From contig NW_024881329.1 of assembly GCF_018691265.1 (NCBI RefSeq), positions 1,426,001-1,490,000 on the forward strand: a DNA stretch of 64,000 nucleotides, given 5' to 3'. This DNA is from Tyto alba. Its lineage: Eukaryota; Chordata; Aves; Strigiformes; Tytonidae. The position numbers and the translations under genes are program-made. Shown here piece after piece: positions 12,413 to 20,713 of this stretch (within the stretch, counting starts at the first letter, position 1; each line of letters opens with the position of its first letter). Below the pieces are notes generated by a model, which did no database searches, was not told the DNA's origin, and was given only the letters and a program-made list of their open reading frames with translations.

Positions 12413-12956
12413 TGTCATGGTTTAACCCCAGCTGGCAGCCTCTTGCTCACTCTGTGCCCCAGGCCCCCCCACCCCCACGGCAGGATGGGGGAGAAAATTG
12501 GGAAAAAAAAAAAGTAAAACTTGTGGGTTGAGATAAAGGCAGTTTAATAAGACAGAAAAGTACTAAAATAATAATATCGATAATAAAAAAATAATTAGAA
12601 TAGACAAAACACGTGATGCACAATGCAATTGCTTACTGTTCGGTGGCCGATGCCCAGCCAGTTCCTGAGCCAGTGGCAGCTGGCCAGCTTTCCCCCAGTT
12701 AATATACTGGGCGGGATGTCATATGGTATGAAATAGCTCTTTAGCCAGTTTGGGTCAGCTGTCCTGGCTGTGCCCCCTCCGAGCTTCTTGCTGGCAGGGC
12801 ATGAGAAGCTGTAAAGTCCTTGACTTAGTATTAACACTACTTAACACACTTAAGTTTTTAGTTGTTATCAACATTATTCTCATACTAAATCCAAAACGCA
12901 GCACTGTACCAGCTACTAGGAAGAAAATTAACTCTCTCCCAGCTGAAACCAGGAGA
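12413..12956 (-). mobile_element. Solo LTR of an avian endogenous retrovirus (minus strand), family A
   Basis: The plus strand starts TGTCATGGTTTAACCCCAGC and ends CAGCTGAAACCAGGAGA. Read on the minus strand this is an LTR opening with (TC)TCCTGGTTTCAGCTGGGAGAG and closing with GGGTTAAACCATGACA. Minus-strand signals are in LTR order: a TATA-like TATATTAA at 12699-12706 and a polyadenylation-type ATTAAA at 12543-12548. The same family lies at 16227-16807 in the opposite orientation, sharing for example the GTTAATTTTCTTCCTAGTAG and GCAATTGCATTGTGCATCAC stretches. A 5-base duplication and the absence of retroviral coding sequence show a solo LTR left by LTR-LTR recombination. Five-base duplications fit ERVL-type integrases; the class assignment is inference. 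Confidence 0.88.
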
Positions 12957-12961
12957 CCAAC
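12957..12961. repeat. Target-site duplication, right copy (CCAAC)
   Basis: Exact copy of the five bases that precede the solo LTR on its left. Confidence 0.75.
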
Positions 12962-14472
12962 TCTTGTGTGATTGTAGCAACCTGCAAAACAGGACAATCA
13001 AAGTGAAAAGCTTTAAATTTGTTTTTTTTCCTGCTTTTTGTCTTCTATAAATTTCTGAAGCTCCAAGGTGGGCTCTCTATCTTGTCATAGACTTGTATGG
13101 AGCTTTGCATTTATTTTTTCATCTTTTTATACATATGTATTTTTTTCCTGTTTCTCCCCATTTTTGTGTAGTATAAGCAGGTAATTCTTTGTATGCTGCA
13201 CTGCCCAGTATGCCCCAAACAGAACCAGAAATTTCCTGAGCTAGACATAGAAAATAGGTATTGTGAGAGATGATTTCTGCTATCGAAGGGCAGATTTTGG
13301 TCTCAAGATGGACCAGTTAGTTGGAGTGATCTCTGTTGTGTGTGAGAACTGAGGGGCAGAGAAGTGAAGACTCGAGTCCCTTTGATAACTGCTTTGTCTG
13401 GATAACAGGGATCTGGAGAGGAGGTAAAGAACTTTGACTGGTATGGTACGATGAGGCATTACTGTAACAGACTTGGCACAAAACTTTCAGAAACCTATAA
13501 ATAATTCAAAGATGTTGATTCAAAAGCTATTTAGGGTCTCTTGACTGAGTGTACAATATTCTTGTATATTTGCAGTGATTTAAGCCAACCTGAATTTGTA
13601 CAGCAGAACTTAAAGCAAACACAGAAAGCCATGTTGATTCTTCATGAGATGCATTTGGTTTTCCCAAGGCCTAGTGGTGCTAACGATTCCAATAAAGGAG
13701 TTTCTTAAACCCGTCTTCAGAGGGAAGCTGTTTGAGGTGCCAGCAGTGTGTGTAGTTGTTCAGCATCTTTGGTATAGATACCTAGTACTGGTTTAGATGC
13801 TTTCTAAACTTTGCAGGTAAGTATGGGTTGGAAACTGTTACAATCCCACCCGAAAGGTGGTAATTTGACTCCTGTATAGACGACAAATAAATTTTCAATG
13901 TATTCTGTGCGATTATCCTATGAGCTCTCCTCTTGTCATGAGGACTATGTGCTTGGGAATGTTACCCAAGGCGTCCAAATTTTTGCAGGACTTGAGAAGG
14001 ACAGGGCAGCAGGTTGTGGAGTCCTGGGGATGCTCTGTGACAAGACAGGGACGAGGTGGGTAAGCGTGTGCCTAAATGGGTTTGACTGGAAGCAAACTGA
14101 ACATGAATGTTCACCCCAGACAGAAGGAGACGTGGGCCGATGAGTCTGTGGGGAGATGCAGCGGTTAAGACTGTCAGAAAGTTGCTTAGAGCAACACTTG
14201 TCAAAGCGAGGAACTCTCTGGCCTGTGAGTGCTGCTGTCCTGGCCCAGACAGATCGGAGTTGTGCTTCACGTCACCCACTGACTAGGTCACATCCAGCGC
14301 TCCCGCTGTTGCCAAACACCAGTGCTCTTAAATTACTGCACAGCAGCTCTTCATTTACCACAAAGTGCCTGCCATGGCTGCTGCGATTCTGGCTCAGCAC
14401 GGGCGTGTTATTGTGCAATAGCTGGCTGACGTGCTCGCAGCCGATGCGGCGGGTCTCTGCCAGCGCAGAGGC
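12962..14472. other. Unique non-coding DNA
   Basis: No gene is recognised. A strong donor-like TTTGCAG|GTAAGTATGG sits near 13811-13826, but every frame upstream closes between it and the nearest acceptor-like site, so it gives no coding exon. From about 14200 the composition becomes more GC- and CpG-rich towards the minisatellite. Confidence 0.5.
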
Positions 14473-14611
14473 CTGCGGCCAGATCCCGTTCCTCTGCGGC
14501 CAGATCTTGTTCCTCTGTGGCCGGATCCCGTTCCTCTGTGGCCAGATCCCGTTCCTCTGCGGCCGGATCCAGTTCTTCTGAGGCCAGATACAGTCCATCT
14601 GCGGCCAGATG
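14473..14611 (+). repeat. 21-base minisatellite, about 6.6 copies
   Basis: The unit begins CTGCGGCCAGAT and ends CCCGTTCCT; copies start at 14473, 14494, 14515, 14536, 14557, 14578 and 14599 (the last is partial). Copies 1-4 differ at one to three bases and copies 5-7 are more diverged, so the array probably grew from its left side. Because 21 is a multiple of three, every reading frame repeats a seven-residue unit: LCGQIPF, RPDPVPL and a serine/arginine frame on the plus strand, and RNGIWPQ on the minus strand. No splice sites or start context suggest that it is translated. Confidence 0.95.
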
Positions 14612-14943
14612 GAAGATCAGAGCAGAGGGAACTGCTACAACCCGAGCTGGAAAACTGGTTTGTGCGTTCTGGATGGTCGGTTTAGGAGAGCCTTTTGCTC
14701 TAGACTTGCCACAAAGTTGGGAACATGTTGTTTTAACTCTGTGAAGTTACCACAAAGGGCAAAGATAGGATAGGTGTGTCTTCTCCCTGAAAATACTCTG
14801 GTAAAAATTGTATGATGTAGTTCACTGCCTCGGAGATTTTCTGGGAGCAGAATTTGTGGCCTGATGCATCCACAGTGACACAACTAAGATAACAGTCATT
14901 TTAAGTCACTAGCTTAAAAGGAAAAGCTGAAAAGCTTTAAAAT
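14612..14943. other. Unique non-coding DNA up to a poly-A tract
   Basis: No gene or repeat family is recognised between the minisatellite and the A28 tract. Confidence 0.5.

Positions 14944-14971
<28 letters not shown>
14944..14971 (+). repeat. A28 homopolymer
   Basis: Twenty-eight consecutive A preceded by CTTTAAAAT. It could be the tail of an old retrocopy, but the upstream sequence matches no gene I recognise and no flanking duplication is evident. Confidence 0.95.
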
Positions 14972-14976
<5 letters not shown>

Positions 14977-16220
14977 GTACTTTGCAGAAATTACAGCACT
15001 AGAGAACTTATAGTGCTTGCTGTGTCCTTAACTGCTTCACTTGTGAAGTTGTGAGACTGATTGGGAGTTGGGAATGCCATATAGCTTGGGCTGGTGAGGG
15101 ATTGAGGAAAGACTAAATGAAGGATGGTGAGACATTCTCTTTATTCTGGTAGAACTGGTCACGTTTCCTTACTTCTTTCACTATAGACAATACTATATTG
15201 AAAGCAATTTTAAATGTAAAGTTTGTTAAACTTACCTTCTTGGTGAACCATCAAGTTTAGGGCAGTTTTAGGTAGTAAATAAATGCTGTTTCTGCAGATC
15301 TTAATTGGGTTTCAATTTTCCTCCAAGGACAGCTTGACATAAAGTAAATGTTAAACACAAAAACAAAAATCACAACAAAGCAAAAGAAGAAACAAACAAA
15401 GAAAATAAATCCACCTCATCTTTAGTAAAAAGGAAATCCATCACTCATTCATCTAAAAATGGAAAAAATTGAAACTTTGGTAAATGTATCATGTATTGTT
15501 TAACTGCTTGGTTAAATGAATGATGATGTATCTTCTTTAACAAATCTGCATGCTGAACTTCAGTGTATAGGGTATTTTAATCTTAGCATCTATATGTTTT
15601 CATAGTTACTAAGCAGGGAGGATCACCCTTTTTTCAGGCATAACAGCTAAAAAATGGAGACCAAGTTTAAAGCTGCTGACCTTAACCAAGGTTTTGTATT
15701 TTGGACTTCTAATCACTTTGATTTAATTACGAATATTGAAACGATTAAATTAGTAGTGCAGGTCATAACTGTGTCCGAACGATGGATGATCGGTGAGCGC
15801 CAGGCAGCCTCTCCCCTCTGGAAGGTGCAGAAGGTGTCGTGGGAGCTGGTCCTGTGTCCTCTGGTGGGACGTAGTGTGTCCCACCGAGCGAGTACCCCCC
15901 TTGTTTCCGTGGCGGCTGAGGGTGGCTTGCTCTGTGCTGCAAGCCACTGTTTGAGTTGGTGCTGTTGTCTCTGGTGGCTTGTCCGGCGCTGGGGGTTCGC
16001 AGAGCTCCTTGGCCTGACTTGTGCAAGCCTAGGTAAAAGTGGTGATGTCTGGAAACCTAAAAAAGTTGTCTAGCACAACGCTCTGGATTTCACACGTTTA
16101 TTAAAGCTCCTCAACAGTTTCTGGTCTCAAAGCAACCTATTTTATTTAACAATACGGCACTGATCTCCTTGGGATCTAGTTACACTAGATACAGAGGCAG
16201 ACACTGAGAGTGAGATGACA
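14972..16220. other. Non-coding DNA with A-rich patch and one 139-codon open frame
   Basis: An A-rich low-complexity patch lies at about 15353-15412. An ATG at 15654 (A at -3, G at +4, a favourable context) opens a 139-codon frame to 16073 that passes from AT-rich DNA into a GC/CpG-richer segment from 15780. The predicted protein has no motif I recognise and includes a Cys/Trp-rich stretch near its middle. Antisense open frames overlap the same GC-rich segment, so chance openness is the simpler reading. Confidence 0.4.
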
Positions 16221-16226
16221 ATGATT

Positions 16227-16807
16227 TGTCATGGTTTTGGTTGGGATAGAGTTAATTTTCTTCCTAGTAGCTGGTACAGTGCTGTGTTTTGGATTTAGTA
16301 GGAGAATAAGGTTGATAACTCACCGATGGTTTAGCTGTTGCTGAGCAGTGCTTATCCGAAGTCAAGAGCTTTTCAGTTTCTCGTGCTCTGCCAGCGAGGG
16401 GGTGCCCAAGAAGCTGGGAGGGAGCGTGGCCAGGAGAGCTGACCCCAACTAGCCAAAGGGCTATTCCATACCATACAATGTCATGTTCAGTATAGAAACT
16501 GGGAGCAGTTGGCCGGGGTGGGGTCAATCGCTGCTCGGGGACTATCTGGGCATTGCTCTGTGGGTGGTGAGCAATTGCATTGTGCATCACTTGTCTGTCT
16601 TTGTTTTTTTTTCTCTCTTTTTGCTATCTTCTTTTTCATTATTAATATAACTTTTCCATTTTATTTCCATTATTAAATTGTGCTTAACCCACAAGTTCTA
16701 TGTTTTTTTTTACTTCTTGTTTTTCCTCCCCATTCCACTGGGGTGGGGGGAGGAATGAGCAAGCAGCTGCATGGTGCTTAGTTGTCAGCTGGGGCTAAAC
16801 CATGACA
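16227..16807 (+). mobile_element. Solo LTR of an avian endogenous retrovirus (plus strand), family A
   Basis: It runs from TGTCATGGTTTTGGTTGGGA to CTGGGGCTAAACCATGACA with TG...CA ends, 581 bases. In order it shows U3, a TATA-like TATAGAAA at 16491-16498, the family segment GAGCAATTGCATTGTGCATCAC, a T-rich stretch, ATTAAA at 16672-16677, and the G-rich 3' part ending in the inverted terminal sequence. It matches the minus-strand LTR at 12413-12956 along its length. The flanks ATGAT (16221-16225) and GTGAT (16808-16812) match at four of five bases if one extra T at 16226 is allowed, a possible decayed duplication. No retroviral genes adjoin it. Short frames inside it, such as a 108-codon minus-strand frame, are not genes. 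Confidence 0.88.
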
Positions 16808-16812
16808 GTGAT

Positions 16813-17539
16813 GGAAGGCAATGGCTGATGCAGGGAGGCTTTCAGGACTCTGCTGTGTCTCAGCCTCGCTTGTAGGTTTACCTGCTTTGAGGAGCCTCTG
16901 CCTTCTCAGGGTGCACTGGGACAGTCTCACCCCACCCAAGGGATGGGTTGTTCCTGTTTCTGATTCCTTCCATCTAGAGTGCTCAGGGTACGTAAGAACT
17001 TAACATCCCATCTTTCTGCTCTGTATTTATGAATAAAAGTGATAAAAGTGAAAGCTCTGCAGGAGAAGAGAGAACGTTCTCACCGGTCAGGCTTAGACTT
17101 GGGAACAGGCAAAGGAGGATCACAGATCTTGCAGCTTTCACTGCTAAGTGCTGAGCACCGGTGCCTTTGCGAGCACAATCACAGAATGCAGATATTTCAC
17201 AAAACCTAGTCAAGCCCACAGGAGGGATGCAGAGTGCAAGTAATGTTTAGGGCAGAGTGCTTGAGTGGTGATCTGCTGTTTGTGCTAACTCTGATGGAAG
17301 CTACATGTGCTCATCAGTTGAAGAGCTGATATGCAAGTGTGCTACAGTCCCATATTCTGGACTCTGTGAACGATAACTCCAAAGAGTAAAATCAATCCAG
17401 TGGTTTTCAGAGACAAGAGTGAAGCACATGTGCAGGAATAGGGTTGTTAATGCTGATGTAAGTAAGATAATAGTGTAGAGTTCAGGAAATCCTAAAATAG
17501 GAGTGGGAAGAGAATAACTATTTATATATTTCCCTATGG

Positions 17540-17543
<4 letters not shown>
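16813..17543. other. Unique non-coding DNA
   Basis: No gene or repeat family is recognised. Confidence 0.5.

Positions 17544-17571
<28 letters not shown>
17544..17571. repeat. (TA)14 microsatellite
   Basis: Twenty-eight bases of perfect TA repeat, followed after a short gap by a second small cluster (TATATATA) at about 17586-17593. An overlapping 145-codon minus-strand frame encodes an Ile-Tyr run through it and is a by-product of the repeat. Confidence 0.97.
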
Positions 17572-17575
<4 letters not shown>

Positions 17576-18058
17576 ATACAGTACATATATATAAAATGCT
17601 AGAGAGTGACTTGAGTATTGAGTTTGCACAGATATCAGTGGGAGATAGCTTATCTGGCAGATTTGCTGGGTTTTGAGTGCATTGTGGTGGGTATGGGCAC
17701 AGCAGGAGAGTTGTCTTTTTCTGAGGGTGAGGAGACATGTATCAAGCAATAGGAATTGAAGGAAGAGATTTCAAATAGAACGATTGCAAGTTGTCAAGTG
17801 GAGTTTTGTTTGAGGGGAGAGCATGTGGGCAAGAAATATAATGTTACTTTAAATAAAATAAAATGAAAAAGTGGGGGTGTGTGGGAGACTGGTGGGTGGT
17901 GGTGCAGAACTGAAACTTGCTGACATTTCTTTTTGGTATTTTTCTCTTATGAACACTGCACAGTGTTCATACCTGCTTTAAAATACATTTTCTACATCCT
18001 CTTATGTTTAGTAGGACTTCACAGAGTAGCTTTTTTTTTTTGTTTTCTTTTGTTACAG
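17572..18058. other. Non-coding DNA ending in a strong splice-acceptor-like tract
   Basis: No gene is recognised. The last 28 bases are a long T-rich tract ending TTTTGTTACAG, one of the best acceptor-like sites in the window. Confidence 0.5.
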
Positions 18059-18092
18059 GCACTGTCTGCTAATGCAAGAGCACAGGCAGTCA
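18059..18092 (+). CDS. Candidate internal exon or cassette exon of an unidentified gene
   Basis: A long polypyrimidine tract ending in TTACAG precedes a frame in phase with the acceptor (GCA CTG TCT GCT AAT GCA...), reading ALSANARAQAV and remaining open to 18211 (KLSDIVAVVRSRAEK follows). The best donor is GTCA|GTAAGC at 18093, giving 34 bases that enter in phase 0 and leave in phase 1. Weaker donors (CTG|GTGGAG, GAG|GTGGCT near 18152-18160) would give about 100 bases and keep the helical, charged segment. I do not recognise the protein. The codon composition looks coding, but a single good acceptor in 64 kb can be chance. Confidence 0.27.
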
Positions 18093-18665
18093 GTAAGCTT
18101 TCTGATATAGTTGCAGTAGTTCGAAGCAGAGCTGAAAAATGCCCCTTGCCACTGGTGGAGGTGGCTGTGCCTCATCTGTGTGGCACAAGGAATTTCTGTG
18201 TGTTCTCTTGAAGGCAGGGAAGTTGAGTAGTTCTACACATGTATGTCCTGTGTGCCATTGTGACAGAAATCGGGGCAATTCCCAGCTACCTGCTGTCCCT
18301 GGTAATATCTAGCCCTGGGTATCTACACAAGCACTGGCAAAAAGAGGTCACTTTGTAATGTCGTATGGGAAGACCCATATGTCAAAGCCTTTCCTCCTTT
18401 TTAGGATCACCACTGAATGCCACTGAAGATGTCTCTGTTGCAAGTGGTTCTGTTTCTCCGGATTGCTGCCCAAATGGGTGCAGCTTGGTGTTTATGATGT
18501 TATGGGTCTTGCCTCAAAATAGAGAGGGTGAAGCTATTTTCTGTTTTAAAGGGAAAGGAAAAAAAAAACATTGTTGACTGGACTCAGAAGAAGGAAAGCT
18601 CAGGGAATATTAGCACATTGTGGTACTAAGTGTCTCCTAACTGCCAGGTTCACTCTTTGTCTTTA
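18093..18665. other. Non-coding DNA (possible intron)
   Basis: Apart from the open frame running to 18211 from the candidate exon, nothing is recognised before the CR1 element. Confidence 0.45.
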
Positions 18666-20002
18666 AACAGTCCGATAAGTCTCACTTCTGTGCCTGGAAA
18701 TATCATGGAGCAGAAGACTGGAAAGTTTCTAAGACTCCTGGAAACTGTGCTAAGGCACATGGAAAAACGGAGAGATGATTGGTGACAGCCAACATGGCTT
18801 CACTGAGGGCAAATGGTTCCTGACACATTTGGTGGCATTCTTTGATGGTTTTACACCACTGGTGGGTAAGGGAAGAGCAACTGACATCATCTACCTGGAC
18901 TTGTGCAAAGCGTCTGACACTGTTCTGCATGACATCCTTGTCTCTAAAATAGAGAGATGCAGATTTGGTGGATAAGGAATTATCTGAATGGTCACATCCA
19001 GAGAGTATTGGTCAATGGCTCAATGTCTGGATGGAGATCAGTGACAAGTGGTGTCCCTCAGCGATCTGTATTTGGACTAGTATTGTTTAACACGTTTGTT
19101 GGTGACAGGGACAGTGGGATCGATGCACCCTCAGCAAGTTCCCCGGCAGCACCGAGCTGGGTGGTGGGGGACACGCTGAGGGCAGGGGTGGCATCCAGAG
19201 GGACCTGGGCAGGCTGGAGAGGGGGGCCCGGGCAAACCTCGTGGGGTTCAACAAGGCCAAGGGCAAGGGCCTGCCCGCAGGTCGGGGCAATCCCCAGCAC
19301 AAACCCAGGCTGGGCCCTCGAGGAGTGGCTGGAGAGCAGCCCCGAGGAGAGGGACTGGGGGGGTCGGTGGGGGGAAAACTGCCCGTGAGGCAGCCCCGTG
19401 CGCTGGCAGCCCAGAACCCACCCGTGCCCTGGGCTGCAGCCAGAGCAGGGGGGCAGCAGGGCCAGGGAGGGGATTGTCCCCCTCTGCTCCGCTCTGGGGA
19501 GACCCCCCTGCAGTGCTGGGGCCAGCTCGGGGGCCCCCAACAGCAGAAGGACACGGAGCTGCTCGAGCGGGGCCAGAGGAGGCCACGGAGATGCTGGGGG
19601 GGGCTGGAGCAGCTCCCCTGGGGGGCCGGGCTGAGAGAGTTGGGGGGGTTCAGCCTGGAGAAGAGAAGGCTCTGGGGAGACCTTCGAGCAGCCTCCCAGG
19701 GCTTAAAGGAGGGGAGGGACTCTGGATCAGGGGGGTGTAGGGATAGGATGAGGGGTAACAGCTTTAAACTGAAAGAGGGTAGATTCAGATTAAATATAAG
19801 GATGAAATTCTTTACTGTGCGGGTGGTGAGACACTGGCACAGGTTGCCCAGAGAAGTTATGGATGTCCCCTCCTTGGAAGGGTTCAAGGGACTTTAAGCA
19901 ACCTCGTCTAGTGGAAGGTGTCCCTGCCTGTGGCAGAGGGGTTGGAACTAGATGATCTTCTAAGGTCCCTTCCAACCAAAACCATTCTAGGATTCTGTGA
20001 AG
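18666..20002 (+). mobile_element. CR1 retrotransposon, 5'-truncated, with broken reverse transcriptase (plus strand)
   Basis: The 5' break lies inside ORF2: the first readable codons, at 18669, give SPISLTSVPGNIMEQ, the start of the reverse transcriptase core. The RT then shows [23 protein letters not shown] and [14 protein letters not shown]. The ORF is spread over at least three frames (18669 on; 18775 on; 18957 on; 19130 and 19241-19897), so two or more frameshifts break it. The catalytic FADD box at 19139-19150 reads FPGS. The C-terminal third is open for 218 codons (FSLEKRRLWGDL, GNSFKLKEGRFR, RVVRHWHRLPREV). The 3' UTR ends CCTTCCAACCAAAACCATTC followed by two octamers (ATTCTAGG ATTCTGTG). 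The centre, 19130-19650, is unusually G-rich. Endonuclease and ORF1 are absent, so it is inactive. Confidence 0.95.
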
Positions 20003-20682
20003 TAGCAGCAAGCTCTGGACAGTCAGTTCTAGGACACTGAGGGATATCCTGCATCTGGAAACCAGATTCCTTGACCAGTGTGCAGAGAAGGAAAAGCCCC
20101 AAGGAACAGCTGTCAGCAGAAGGTCATCTTGATCTCTGACAGCAGTGTCCATGGACGAATGCAAGAGTGGGGAGAGCAAGTACAGGTGTTTCAAAGCAAG
20201 AAAATCAGAGAACAGGACTCTTGCCTAGCTCAGTGTGTCCAAGTTCCTGGAAAGCTGAGCTGCCTGTGACAGATTTTTAATCAGATTGTTTGAATTTAGG
20301 CATTAGGACTCAATTAACCCTCTCTTGCAAAGCTGTAGTTTCCCCCCTAAAGAACCTGTGAAGTTAGCCTGAAAGAAAAATCTAAACGGTTGGCAGTTGT
20401 CAGAGACTTCTCTTTAGATGGACTCTAGGTTTTGTGATGCACACCAGAGAGCCAGGAAACGCTTGACACAAGCCAGGACAGGAAGATTAAACACATGCCT
20501 CTGGTCTCTGGAGCAGGATGTCTGGTGTAGCTGGGTTGGAGGGGAGTCTTGTAGCACTAATTGGAGTTACAGCGCTGTTGACATCCCTGTTGTTATGCTT
20601 AGAGGCCCTGTTGTGCTCAGCAACACATGAGAAATAGACACATTTTGTAAAAGGTGGTCCCTGGCCAAAAGATGAGATTTTG
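20003..20682. other. Unique non-coding DNA
   Basis: No gene or repeat family is recognised between the CR1 3' end and the A28 tract. Confidence 0.5.

Positions 20683-20710
<28 letters not shown>
20683..20710 (+). repeat. A28 homopolymer
   Basis: Twenty-eight consecutive A following GAGATTTTG. No retrocopy or flanking duplication is recognised. Confidence 0.95.

Positions 20711-20713
<3 letters not shown>

Noticed and set aside
13740..13826. Strong donor CAG|GTAAGTATGG at about 13817 as the end of a coding exon
   Set aside because: From the only nearby acceptor-like site every frame closes before the donor. A non-coding exon cannot be excluded, but there is nothing to support it.
14431..14685. 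Heptapeptide-repeat protein encoded by the minisatellite
   Set aside because: Several frames are equally open because the unit is 21 bases. No start, splice or conservation evidence favours one.
14944..14971. A28 tract as the tail of a processed pseudogene
   Set aside because: The upstream sequence gives no recognisable coding remnant and no flanking duplication was found.
17301..17738. 145-codon minus-strand open frame
   Set aside because: It passes through the (TA)14 microsatellite, which supplies an Ile-Tyr run. There is no family resemblance or splice support.
19087..19887. 266-codon minus-strand open frame
   Set aside because: It is antisense to the G-rich part of the plus-strand CR1 element. 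Its Pro/Ser-rich sequence is the complement of CR1 ORF2.
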